Part shown: positions 8,174-16,499 of the stretch, one piece after another | Layout of the letters: each line of letters starts with the position of its first letter | Position numbering within the stretch: position 1 is the stretch's first letter | NCBI GenBank assembly: GCA_049513055.1 | Contig: JBEKWN010000054.1 | Span: 1 to 34,524, forward strand | Source: UBA1163 sp049513055 | GTDB taxonomy: Bacteria > Desulfobacterota > BSN033 > UBA1163 | Reading direction: 5' to 3' | Length of the DNA stretch: 34,524 nucleotides | Translations under genes and position numbers: made by a program | Notes under the pieces: model-generated | What the model saw: the letters and a program-made list of their open reading frames with translations, nothing else | Database searches by the model: none | Told to the model about the DNA's origin: nothing

Positions 8174-10342
8174 ATGGTTAAAGAAACGATGGGTAAGAAG
8201 CGAATGAAAACAGAGAGGGAGAAAGGTCGTAGGGAGAGGCGCTCGGATCTTTCGGTGGAACAGATCCTTGAATTAATGAAGGAGGAGGATCGGCCTCTTC
8301 TTTTAAAAGAGGTTCTCCATCGTTTAGGCCATCAAAAAGAGCAGAGGCAAAAGGCAAGAGAATACCTCAGAGATTTGGCGGATAAAGGAAAGGTTGTTCG
8401 GATTCGAGGGAACCGTTATGGCCTTCCATCGAAGATGAATCTGATCGTGGGCAGGGTCAAAACGCATCCGGATGGATATGGATTCGTCATTCCTGAAGCA
8501 GGAGGAGAAGAAGATATTTTCATCAGCCCCAGAAATCTCAAAGAGGCAATGAACGGGGATCGTGTCGTCGCAAGAGTAGAGTCAATCCGGAGGAAGGGAA
8601 AAGAAGGCAGTGTCATCCGGATTCTGGAAAGAAAGACGCGCAAAGTCGTTGGCAAGTTTATGAGGGCCAAAAATTATTCCTACATCATTCCGGAGGACGA
8701 ACGAATCCTCCAGGAGGTTTTCATCCCGGAAGGGGAGACGAAGAGAGCGAGGCCAAATCAGATTGTAGTGGCAGAGATCACCCAGTATCCGACGGAGAGG
8801 GCGAGGCCGGAGGGGAGAATCACTCACATTTTGGGATATCCTGATGATCCAGAGATTGAGCCTCAGATCATCATTCACAAATACGAACTTCCTTATAGAT
8901 TCTCATCGGTTGTTTTAAGGGAGGCACAAAACCTTCCTCCCGCACCCTCCTCACATGAATACAGAGATCGAGTTGACCTGAGAGAAATTCCGACCTTCAC
9001 CATCGACGGAGAAAATGCAAGAGATTTTGATGATGCTGTCTCCATTGAAAGAGAAAGGGATGGAGGCTTGAAACTATACGTTTCCATCTCCGATGTCAGT
9101 CACTATGCGAGGGAGGAGACTGGTCTGGACAACGAAGCTTATTCCCGGGGTACCAGCGTCTATTTTCCAGACCGCGCGATTCCTATGTTTCCGCCTGAAC
9201 TTTCCAATGAGATCTGTTGTCTCCATCCCAGAGTGGATCGGCTGACCCTTACAGCGGAGTTGAGATATGACGGAAATGGAGAGAGAAGAGCCGTTCAATT
9301 CTATCCCAGTGTGATCCGAAGCGACGAGAGACTGACCTATACCCTGGTTAGAAAAATCTTGGTGGATGGAGAAGCGGAGTTAAGAAGGAAATTTAAACAT
9401 CTCCTCCCCTCCTTAGAACTCATGGCCGATCTCTGTCAAGAACTTCGTCGAAGAAGAATAGGAAGGGGAGCCATTGATTTTGATCTTCCAGAACCCGAAG
9501 TCATCCTCAATCTCCAAGGGGATACAGAGGACGTTATTCGGGCAGAGAGAAACCTGGCCCATCAGATCATTGAAGAATTTATGATCGCTGCCAACGAGGC
9601 CGTTGCCCATTTTATGGAAGAGAAAGGATTTCCATTTATCTATCGAATCCATGAGCCTCCGAAAAAAGAAGCGATTGATGAGTTTAGAAGGTTTATTTCT
9701 CAATTAGGATATAAGATGAGAAAGGAGTCAGACCATTCTCCGAAGGAATTCCAGAGAATCCTTTCTGATATCAAGGGAAGGCCTGAAGAAAGGGTGGTAA
9801 ACGAAATTCTACTTCGATCGATGAAGTGGGCCAAATATTCGGCCAAAAACTTAGGACACTTCGGTTTGGCCTCAGATGGCTACACCCATTTTACTTCTCC
9901 CATCAGAAGGTATCCTGACCTGATCGTCCACCGGCTTTTAAAAAGAGTTCTGTCTAAGAAGGAGGTCAAGATCCCGGAGGAGGTTTTAGCTAATAAGGCT
10001 GACCATCTCTCCAATAGGGAAAGGGTGGCCATGGAGGCTGAAAGGGAGATTCTGGGCCGATACAGGGTTCGTTTCATGAAGGATAAGATCGGTGGGGAAT
10101 TTGAAGGGATCATTAGTGGCGTGGCGGCTTTTGGTTTTTTTGTAGAACTGAGAGATATTTTTGTAGAAGGTTTGGTGAGGGTGACGAGCCTACACGACGA
10201 TTATTATCAGTATCATGAGAAACGATATTGTCTTGTTGGGGAGAGGACTCACAAGACCTTCAGAATTGGCGATGAAGTCAGGGTGAGGGTGGATCGGGTA
10301 GATGTGGAGAGAAGACATATTGATTTCAGCCCGGTAAAGTAA
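8174..10342 (+). CDS. rnr: Ribonuclease R
   Basis: This 722-residue 3'-to-5' exoribonuclease of the RNB family degrades structured RNA and takes part in mRNA and rRNA quality control. The domain order is complete: a winged-helix HTH at about 28-85, cold-shock/OB folds at about 88-230 (YGFVIPE and EEDIFISPRN), the RNB catalytic core at about 265-600, and a C-terminal S1 domain at about 640-722 (GVAAFGFFVELRDIFVEGLV). The active-site acidic cluster is visible as GENARDFDDAVS (D284, D286, D287), and HFTSPIRRYPDLIVHRLL is the conserved late RNB motif. The first ATG is used, although no ribosome site is clear and M6 or M11 are also possible. Confidence 0.95.
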   Translation: MVKETMGKKRMKTEREKGRRERRSDLSVEQILELMKEEDRPLLLKEVLHRLGHQKEQRQKAREYLRDLADKGKVVRIRGNRYGLPSKMNLIVGRVKTHPDGYGFVIPEAGGEEDIFISPRNLKEAMNGDRVVARVESIRRKGKEGSVIRILERKTRKVVGKFMRAKNYSYIIPEDERILQEVFIPEGETKRARPNQIVVAEITQYPTERARPEGRITHILGYPDDPEIEPQIIIHKYELPYRFSSVVLREAQNLPPAPSSHEYRDRVDLREIPTFTIDGENARDFDDAVSIERERDGGLKLYVSISDVSHYAREETGLDNEAYSRGTSVYFPDRAIPMFPPELSNEICCLHPRVDRLTLTAELRYDGNGERRAVQFYPSVIRSDERLTYTLVRKILVDGEAELRRKFKHLLPSLELMADLCQELRRRRIGRGAIDFDLPEPEVILNLQGDTEDVIRAERNLAHQIIEEFMIAANEAVAHFMEEKGFPFIYRIHEPPKKEAIDEFRRFISQLGYKMRKESDHSPKEFQRILSDIKGRPEERVVNEILLRSMKWAKYSAKNLGHFGLASDGYTHFTSPIRRYPDLIVHRLLKRVLSKKEVKIPEEVLANKADHLSNRERVAMEAEREILGRYRVRFMKDKIGGEFEGIISGVAAFGFFVELRDIFVEGLVRVTSLHDDYYQYHEKRYCLVGERTHKTFRIGDEVRVRVDRVDVERRHIDFSPVK

Positions 10343-10353
10343 ATAAATTTTGG

Positions 10354-10423
10354 ATTTCAGATTTGAGATCGCAGATTGAAGAAAAGGTTTTCAATCTAAA
10401 ATCTTAAATCTGCGATCTGAAAT
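10354..10423. repeat. Inverted repeat between convergent rnr and mutY
   Basis: The left arm ATTTCAGATTTGAGATCGCA and the right arm ATCTGCGATCTGAAAT face each other across a short AT-rich centre. The right arm overlaps the last codons of mutY. It may end transcription from both sides, but no U-tract is seen. Confidence 0.65.
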
Positions 10424-11368
10424 GGTTTGGGCGATTTTTCGATGAATTCTTGACATGGGAAGAAGATTAAGGTTTTGAATGGGGACCCATTTCCCATTTC
10501 CTTTTCCATTAAGATGCTGGCAATGAAAGACATGCAGGGTAAGTTTGAAGTGAGAATAGGTTTGCTGAAAAACTCCTATAAACTCTTTGACTTCAACATT
10601 CATTTCCAATTCTTTCTTGATAGTGTTTCTTAACCTCGACCTTAGCCTTGACCTTTGTTTTCCTTCATTCCTCCAATTCGGAAAGATCACTGCTGAGACT
10701 GACTCAACATGGGGAATCGTTTTTTTTACCTTCTTTGCTGGAAATCTCCCAGGATTTCCTGACGCTCTTCCTTTGCAAAAATGGCGAAGGGGGCAACGAC
10801 CGCATTCAGGTTCTTTGGGCGTGCAGAGCATGGAGCCAAGGTCCATGAGTGCCTGGTTAAAAGGATTTGAAAATCCTTTTGGAATCAAAGATTCTGAAAT
10901 TTCCCAGAGAAGTCCTTCTGTTTTTCTTTCTCCCGGACTTCCTGAAACAGCAAAGAGCCTGGAGAGGACTCTTTTCGCATTTCCATCGAGGATAGGGGCT
11001 TCTTTATGAAAGGCGAAGGAAAGGATAGCGCCTGCGGTGGATCGACCGATTCCAGGCAGGCTGAGAAGGTCTTTCAGAGTGTCAGGGACTCTTCCATGAA
11101 AGCGGTTTAAGACGATCTGAGAAGAACGGTGAAGATTTCGCGCCCTCGAATAGTACCCCAGTCCTTCCCAGACTTTTAGGACTTTTGAGAGATTGGCTTT
11201 TGCCAGGTGGTGGAGGGTCGAAAAAGATTTAAGAAATTTTTGGTAGTAGGGGATCACCGTGGCGACTTGGGTCTGCTGAAGCATGATCTCTGAAACCCAG
11301 ATGGCATAGGGATCCCTGGTTTTTCTCCATGGGAGGTCTCTTTTGTTCTTCTTAAACCATTGAAGCAG
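10391..11368 (-). CDS. mutY: A/G-specific adenine glycosylase, start unclear
   Basis: MutY removes adenine mispaired with 8-oxoguanine or guanine. The helix-hairpin-helix core reads LPGIGRSTAGA. The catalytic Glu is in VWEGLGYYSRARN, the catalytic Asp in ILDGNAKRVLSR, and the 4Fe-4S loop is CX6CX2CX5C (from CTPKEPEC). A C-terminal NUDIX-like domain completes it. The first ATG (11284) lies inside the conserved motif WVSEIMLQQTQV. The essential upstream motif RDLPWR and PYAIW are encoded in the same frame beyond it, up to a stop at 11396-11398. The only start-like codon before them is a CTG at 11368, used here, with no ribosome site. An ATG at 11385 is out of frame. A one-base indel (real or assembly) or a rare start would explain this. 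The last codons lie in a repeat. Confidence 0.85.
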   Translation of the reverse strand: MLQWFKKNKRDLPWRKTRDPYAIWVSEIMLQQTQVATVIPYYQKFLKSFSTLHHLAKANLSKVLKVWEGLGYYSRARNLHRSSQIVLNRFHGRVPDTLKDLLSLPGIGRSTAGAILSFAFHKEAPILDGNAKRVLSRLFAVSGSPGERKTEGLLWEISESLIPKGFSNPFNQALMDLGSMLCTPKEPECGRCPLRHFCKGRASGNPGRFPAKKVKKTIPHVESVSAVIFPNWRNEGKQRSRLRSRLRNTIKKELEMNVEVKEFIGVFQQTYSHFKLTLHVFHCQHLNGKGNGKWVPIQNLNLLPMSRIHRKIAQTISDRRFKILD

Positions 11369-11597
11369 GAGGTAATTGTAATCATATGATTTGGTCTAAA
11401 ATTCAATTGATCAAACAGGCAAGTATACTTTCAAAGTTTTACAAAGCGGTCGTTATAATATTTTAAGGGTATTGGTTGTTAATACAAAAAGTGATAGTAC
11501 ATAGGACAGTCAATCCGATATAAAATCCTCTAAGGTGCCGCTGTAAAGCTTTTCTAGCACACCTGCCTATTCTTAAAAGTGTTTTGCATCTGGCAAA

Positions 11598-12578
11598 TTA
11601 TATCAAACTGCAGCACATCTCAATGAATTTTGTTTTGAGACCAGTTTCTTTTACATAATCGATCGTCCCCTGAAGGGGGTAGGCGATGGTGTTTACCCCG
11701 GAGTCAATAAATCCTTTCTCCATCTTTGCCTTCCAGGGATGAGCCGGACGGATGCAACCCATCCGAATGGGGATGTTGGGATTGAGAATGCGAGCGATGG
11801 CAGAAATCCTTGATGTTTCTTCCGGGTTCGGAATTTTGAAATGATTTTTCCCAGAAGGATGGAGGGCTTTGAAGATGACCAAAACGATGGTTTCTACACC
11901 GACCCGTGTGGCCATCTCTAAAGCTCTCCATTCTCCTCTTATCTCTCCAAAGTGATGTCCAATGATGATGTGGGGAGCAAGGCGATGGCCCATCTCTTTT
12001 AACATCCAGAGCGTCTCTTCATAATCTTCAACCCGTTTGTTCAAACGGTAAACCTCACGAATGGTGTCGTCATCTCCGATGACATCAATGAGAATTTGAT
12101 CTACCCCTGCATCCTTGAGCTCCATAGCTATTTCTCTTCTGATGAGGCCGGTATGGACGATGACCTTAAATTGAGGGGCCTTTTCCTTAAGTTCTTTGAT
12201 TGAGGGAATGAATTTTTTTAAAGGAACTTCACCGTTCTGATCTGCTCCCCCACTCACTAAAATTCCATGAGCCCCGTCGAGCCGGAGTCGATCAGCCGTT
12301 CGAAGAAAGGTTTGAGGATCCTCCGCAGGGATCATCGATTCAAGAAGTTTCCCTTTGCAGTGTGCACATCGAAGATCGCAATGACTCCCCGTTATACTAA
12401 TCGCTGCAAATCGGTTTTTTTGAAAAGAGAAGTTTTTGTCATGGTAAGAAACAGTGCCAGGGATGGAGAAGGTGAGTTCGTTGCCAAAATGGCTCTTTCG
12501 AATTTGAAAGGCTTCAGATTGGAGTTCTTTTAAGGGTTTTTCAATCAAATCTTTTATCATTGGTTTATCTTTCGTCAT
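11598..12578 (-). CDS. Radical SAM protein, LipS2-like lipoyl synthase subunit
   Basis: This radical SAM protein has the cluster motif CDLRCAHC (CX3CX2C) and downstream SAM-binding glycine and strand motifs (ILVSGGAD, IIIGHHFGEI). It ends with a conserved MGCIRP that may hold an extra cluster ligand. With the neighbouring radical SAM protein, lipoate ligase and flavoprotein, it fits the LipS1/LipS2 pathway, in which two radical SAM enzymes together insert two sulfurs into octanoyl groups. Which is S1 and which S2 is assigned only by gene order. A longer frame from 12638 would add about 20 residues, but these are the translation of an intergenic palindromic repeat, so the ATG at 12578 (or 12560) is preferred. 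Confidence 0.7.
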   Translation of the reverse strand: MTKDKPMIKDLIEKPLKELQSEAFQIRKSHFGNELTFSIPGTVSYHDKNFSFQKNRFAAISITGSHCDLRCAHCKGKLLESMIPAEDPQTFLRTADRLRLDGAHGILVSGGADQNGEVPLKKFIPSIKELKEKAPQFKVIVHTGLIRREIAMELKDAGVDQILIDVIGDDDTIREVYRLNKRVEDYEETLWMLKEMGHRLAPHIIIGHHFGEIRGEWRALEMATRVGVETIVLVIFKALHPSGKNHFKIPNPEETSRISAIARILNPNIPIRMGCIRPAHPWKAKMEKGFIDSGVNTIAYPLQGTIDYVKETGLKTKFIEMCCSLI

Positions 12579-12680
12579 TCCTGCCCCTGCTTCCGCAGGG
12601 GCAAGCTTGTCCCCGCGAAGGCGGGGAAAGGAATCCATATCTTTTCAGTAATACTGGATTCCCGTTTGCACGGGAATGAC
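12574..12680. repeat. REP-like element with three hairpins
   Basis: The element is bounded by GTCATTCC (12574-12581) and GGGAATGAC (12672-12680). Inside are hairpins GCCCCTGC-TTCC-GCAGGGGC (12583-12602), CCCCGC-GAAG-GCGGGG (12611-12626) and ATTCCCG-N6-CGGGAAT (12658-12677). It sits between the two radical SAM genes and may influence their relative expression. Confidence 0.85.
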
Positions 12681-12723
12681 AGAACCGACTCACACAGAAT
12701 CTTACTTTATGTGAAATCTCTAC

Positions 12724-13746
12724 TCATATCCCCAATTGGTTTTTGATTTCTTCGATATCTTCTGATTCCGGTATAAAAGGGAAATTCCGGATCGGGCCTG
12801 AGGGCCGCTCGTTACCATAAGGTCGGTTGCAGGCCACTTTCCCATCTCTCCCAGGACATCCAGAGGTCATAAAAGGTTCTCCGATCTGGATAAGAGGATT
12901 GATGTCGATTCCAAAATTGATCAATCTTTCATTCTTATCAAACTTCATCTGTTTTGTTGATCCCAGACCCTCATTAATTATCCAGCGGGCAAGCTGAATT
13001 CTTCGGTATTGGTCAAGAGGAGGTGGGGAATATCCTTCCATGGGACTTCCCTTCTCAGGGAAGAAAGAGAAGAGATGGGTATGGGCTCCCATCTCCTGTC
13101 CCCGCTGAATCGTCTCTACCATCTCCTTTTCTGTTTCACCCAGACCCACAATGAGATGGATCCCCACTTGAAATTTTGAAAAAACATTTACAGCCATTCG
13201 GACAACCTCCCAGTAATGGTCCCATTGATGAGGACCTCCAACCCCTTTCCCTCTCAATTGATCGAAAAGTTCAGGCGTGGCGGCATCGATAGCAATTCCA
13301 ACACGATCTGTGCCGGCTTTTTTCATCGCATCAAGTGAGTTCTCCTGATGGATCAACGTCGGAGAGATGAGGACACTGATATAAAGATCAGTCTCTTCTC
13401 TCAATCTTTGAATGACAAAGAGGGTGTCTTCCAAAGCCTTTGGATGTGTAATCATTGAGATGCAGACCCGATGAATCTGGTCTTTACCCTTTGTTCTCTC
13501 GATGATTTCTTCCAAGAGGTAGAGAGGCCATTCCACCCTGATGAAGGTTTTCCCTCTCGGACCTTCTCGCCTCGACCTCGAAAGCCCACAGAAATGGCAT
13601 TTTCCCAGACAACCTTCCTCATAGTGGAGGAGAAGGTTCAATCCCTTCAGTTTTGCATTCCGGTGAAAAGACCCTTGCTGGAAACCTAATGTCAAGGAGG
13701 CAGCTAAACTGGTCTGGATAAATTGTGGACTTTCTCTCTGTTCCAT
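12724..13746 (-). CDS. Radical SAM protein, LipS1-like lipoyl synthase subunit
   Basis: This 340-residue biotin synthase-like radical SAM protein has its cluster motif at CLGKCHFC (CX3CX2C, near residues 46-53). A conserved late segment GCPGRDGKVACNRPYGNERP carries two more cysteines that could bind an auxiliary Fe-S cluster, as sulfur-inserting radical SAM enzymes need. It starts inside the last 43 bp of the LipT-like gene and has a GGAGAG/AAGGGTGA ribosome region before the ATG, so translation is coupled. Its partner radical SAM gene follows after a REP element. The proposed role, sulfur insertion into protein-bound octanoate, comes from operon context and motif and is not certain. LipS1 rather than LipS2 is tentative. 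Confidence 0.7.
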   Translation of the reverse strand: MEQRESPQFIQTSLAASLTLGFQQGSFHRNAKLKGLNLLLHYEEGCLGKCHFCGLSRSRREGPRGKTFIRVEWPLYLLEEIIERTKGKDQIHRVCISMITHPKALEDTLFVIQRLREETDLYISVLISPTLIHQENSLDAMKKAGTDRVGIAIDAATPELFDQLRGKGVGGPHQWDHYWEVVRMAVNVFSKFQVGIHLIVGLGETEKEMVETIQRGQEMGAHTHLFSFFPEKGSPMEGYSPPPLDQYRRIQLARWIINEGLGSTKQMKFDKNERLINFGIDINPLIQIGEPFMTSGCPGRDGKVACNRPYGNERPSGPIRNFPFIPESEDIEEIKNQLGI

Positions 13747-14822
13747 GATTCACCCTTTCTCTCCTTATAATATTCTTTGAACCCGACCCAAGCTTTTCGA
13801 ATCAATCTTTCAAAATCAACTCCGAGTTTATTCCAATTCTCTTCAAGAAATTCTCTTTTTAAAGCTCCATAGGAGAGGGATTTACCAAATATCTCCTGCC
13901 ACTCGATCTCATAATTTTTTAAATGTCGAAGGTCTCCACTACCAATAGCCTCCACCGCAACCCTCGCGGCAATCTCACCACCGACAACGGCATTTAAGAT
14001 TCCTGCACCCGTAATGGGGTGAGCGTGCCCTGCTGCATCGCCAACCAGTAGGATGTTTTCGAAGAAAGTTTTTCGATAGGGCTCACAAGGGATAGACCCC
14101 CCTGTTTTTGAAACGATTTCAACCCCTGTTAATTTTTTGGATTTCCTCAGAAAATTTAGAAAATCGCTAAGCAAGTTTAGTAATTGAGAGGTTTTGGAAG
14201 GAACCACACCCACTCCCACATTGGCTGTTCTCCCTTTTGGGAAAAACCAGGCATATCCCCCTTCATAATCTTTATGGAAGAAAACATCCACATGATTCTG
14301 AGGCTCTGGGATAACGACTTCGTATTGGAGGGCGACGATGGTCTTCAGGGAAGGTTGTCCAACACAACGGGCTGTGAATGAGTGAACCCCATCCGCACCG
14401 ATGAATACTTTTGAGTGAATCACTTCCTTCTTCGAACCTTGTTCCACCACAAGACCCTCAGGGGAAAAACCCACCGCTCTTGTTTCAATGAAAATCTTTG
14501 CTCCTGATAAAATGGCTGAGGCCACCAATTCTTTATCGAAGAGGGATCGGTCCAGCATATATCCCGGACTCCTCATCTCATAAGATGTTTTGCCAGGAAG
14601 ATGGGTGACCATTGTTTCAATTGTCTGAAGGACACACTTTGAGGAGAAGTGAACATAGCGGGAGATCCATTGGGGCACAAATTCGGCACACTGGACAGGC
14701 ACGCCGATGCGTTGCCTTCGGTCAATCAAAAGGACCTTTGCTCCCCTGTGAGCTGCTGCCTGGGCCGAACTCGCTCCGGCAGGACCAGCCCCGATCACGA
14801 CAATGTCATAGGTTTCAATCAT
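13704..14822 (-). CDS. LipT-like FAD-dependent oxidoreductase (geranylgeranyl reductase family)
   Basis: This 372-residue flavoprotein begins MIETYDIVVIGAGPAGASSA, the FAD/NAD-binding GxGxxG motif. It has the middle motif GADGVHS and the second FAD motif LLVGDAAGHAHPITGAGI, typical of the geranylgeranyl reductase group. The start at 14822 is chosen because it opens exactly at the Rossmann motif and overlaps the stop of the ligase gene by 8 bp. The frame extends 65 residues further upstream, but only as overlap with the ligase. In lipoate clusters with lipS1/lipS2, a flavoprotein of this family (LipT) is found and is thought to supply electrons. That role here is inferred from context. No quinone or isoprenoid genes adjoin it. 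Confidence 0.7.
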   Translation of the reverse strand: MIETYDIVVIGAGPAGASSAQAAAHRGAKVLLIDRRQRIGVPVQCAEFVPQWISRYVHFSSKCVLQTIETMVTHLPGKTSYEMRSPGYMLDRSLFDKELVASAILSGAKIFIETRAVGFSPEGLVVEQGSKKEVIHSKVFIGADGVHSFTARCVGQPSLKTIVALQYEVVIPEPQNHVDVFFHKDYEGGYAWFFPKGRTANVGVGVVPSKTSQLLNLLSDFLNFLRKSKKLTGVEIVSKTGGSIPCEPYRKTFFENILLVGDAAGHAHPITGAGILNAVVGGEIAARVAVEAIGSGDLRHLKNYEIEWQEIFGKSLSYGALKREFLEENWNKLGVDFERLIRKAWVGFKEYYKERKGESWNREKVHNLSRPV

Positions 14823-16371
14823 GAGAGTACTCAAGGACCTTTTTGAGAAGAGAAAGATTGAGATGAGTTTGATTCTCAAAGCGACCTTTAAATGCCTCTT
14901 TTTCTTGTCCGAGATCGTAGCAAGTGCTTCTCTCCACATCAATAAGGATTCCAGGTAGCCCGATCCTTTCAAAGTCTGGCCGATGTTTTCCATAGAAAGG
15001 TTCACAGCAGGAGCCAATAAATCCCCTCACACCCGAATGTTTGAGGTTGGAAAGGGTCGATTCGAGCTCTTCATAATTCTGGATGGTGATGGGATCCATC
15101 TCAAAGGACCTCGCCATCTTTGCTGCATCACCCACTGAGCACCGACCGCACTCTTCACAGCCCTGTAAGTTTCGGTAAAGGCATTCTATTTCTTTGGCGC
15201 AATAAGGAAGGAGAAGAACTTCAGGCTTCCTTAACTCCTTAAAGGGTTTTAAAACAGGGAAGAGATGGTGAGTTTCTTCCTCATCGAATCCCTGGGGGAG
15301 TAGATCCATTTTTTGGATGGCTTCATCAAGGGCTTGGATAAAATGGTCCTCGTTGATTCCAGGGATCCTTGTTTTTTTATCAGAGAAGAAGGATCGGATG
15401 ATCATTTCCATACTGGAAGGAGAGACCTTTGAATTCTTCAGGAGGCTTTCGAGATCGAAAATCGCTCTTTTGGGATAAGCAAAGAAATCACCGGTGATCA
15501 GAATTTGGTTGATGACCCGGGTCTTACTATCGATAGCGACAGAGATTCGAATCAATCCGCCCGGAGCCTTCAGGATGGAACTCAAGGTTTTTCTCCTTGG
15601 CAAGGAATTTCTAATTTTGAAGATATAATCCTGAGAAGAGAAGTAAGACAATTTACCTTTCAACCTGTTTTCTTCTTCACCCGTCAGAGGTTTATCTTGA
15701 AATCGAACACTGAAGGCCTCTTCAAAACCTTTGGCCAAAGCAGATTTGATCGTCCGAATCGATGGGGTTCGGCCCAACTCCCATTTTAAACAGGTGACCC
15801 TTTCTTTGACGGATTCAATTTCTTTATCCTGAAGTTTTTCAGTAGGAATTCTAAGAGCCCTCAACATCTCGTCGACATCGAAATCAACCAGAACAGTTCC
15901 CTGGAAGAGGATAGCTCCCGAGAGCTCAGTCCCCCCTGTTCCGGAGATCTTACGACCCTGTATTTCAATATCGTTTCTTGGCCGAAAATGAGCGCGAACT
16001 CCGAGATGGCGAAGGCCTAGAGACGCTGCCTCCCCCATCCTTCTATAAAGGTCCTCAATTCTTGAGGGAATCCTTGGATCTTTTTGGGAGATATAAATCT
16101 CCCAGCCCAATTCTTTTCTTCCCCAATAGAGTGCACCTCCTCCTGTGAGCCTTCGATTGATTTCGATCCCTTGTGTCTGACAGTAGCCAAGTCTAACCTC
16201 CTCTTCTACAGATTGATGATGCCCGACTAGAACTGTTGGGTTAGAGAACTGGAGAAATCGGAGGGTGTGAGGAATTCTTTCCTCAGCCTTTAGTTCGAGG
16301 AGGGTCTCGTCCAGACCCATGTTTTCAGCAGCTGAACGAACCCCAGTATCTAATAATCGCCAGGTTTCCAT
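14815..16371 (-). CDS. Lipoate-protein ligase (LplA-LplB type) fused to DUF116
   Basis: This 518-residue protein has three parts. Residues 1-225 form a lipoate/octanoate ligase catalytic domain: NRRLTGGGALYW, then DIEIQGRKISGTGG with the adenylate-binding lysine at about K141. Residues about 235-350 resemble the accessory C-terminal (LplB-like) ligase domain (GGLIRISVAID...). Residues about 370-518 form a cysteine-rich DUF116-like domain with C391, C397, C405, C408, C411, C455, C456 and C484, probably binding metal or Fe-S. The ligase attaches octanoate or lipoate to lipoyl domains for the radical SAM pair downstream. The ATG matches family starts (WRLLDTG...AENM.LDE). No ribosome site is seen and a promoter lies very close. 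First gene of the operon. Confidence 0.8.
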   Translation of the reverse strand: METWRLLDTGVRSAAENMGLDETLLELKAEERIPHTLRFLQFSNPTVLVGHHQSVEEEVRLGYCQTQGIEINRRLTGGGALYWGRKELGWEIYISQKDPRIPSRIEDLYRRMGEAASLGLRHLGVRAHFRPRNDIEIQGRKISGTGGTELSGAILFQGTVLVDFDVDEMLRALRIPTEKLQDKEIESVKERVTCLKWELGRTPSIRTIKSALAKGFEEAFSVRFQDKPLTGEEENRLKGKLSYFSSQDYIFKIRNSLPRRKTLSSILKAPGGLIRISVAIDSKTRVINQILITGDFFAYPKRAIFDLESLLKNSKVSPSSMEMIIRSFFSDKKTRIPGINEDHFIQALDEAIQKMDLLPQGFDEEETHHLFPVLKPFKELRKPEVLLLPYCAKEIECLYRNLQGCEECGRCSVGDAAKMARSFEMDPITIQNYEELESTLSNLKHSGVRGFIGSCCEPFYGKHRPDFERIGLPGILIDVERSTCYDLGQEKEAFKGRFENQTHLNLSLLKKVLEYSHD

Positions 16372-16379
16372 TGAGTCAA

Positions 16380-16408
16380 TCTATAACTCATTTCTCTTCG
16401 GCCTTCAA
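16380..16408 (-). promoter_or_regulatory. Promoter of the lipoate operon, possibly leaderless
   Basis: On the minus strand TTGAAG (16408-16403) and TATAGA (16385-16380) are 17 bp apart. The ligase ATG at 16371 is 8 bp downstream of the -10 box and lacks a ribosome site, so the transcript would have almost no leader. The -35 hexamer is identical to that before the YkgJ-like gene. Confidence 0.4.
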
Positions 16409-16499
16409 TGAAGGATATTGGCTTTTTTTATTTTAAAATGGTAAATTTGAGGTAATTCATTTCCAATAAAATAAAAGAGGGTGAATGGGAGGGCACTCA

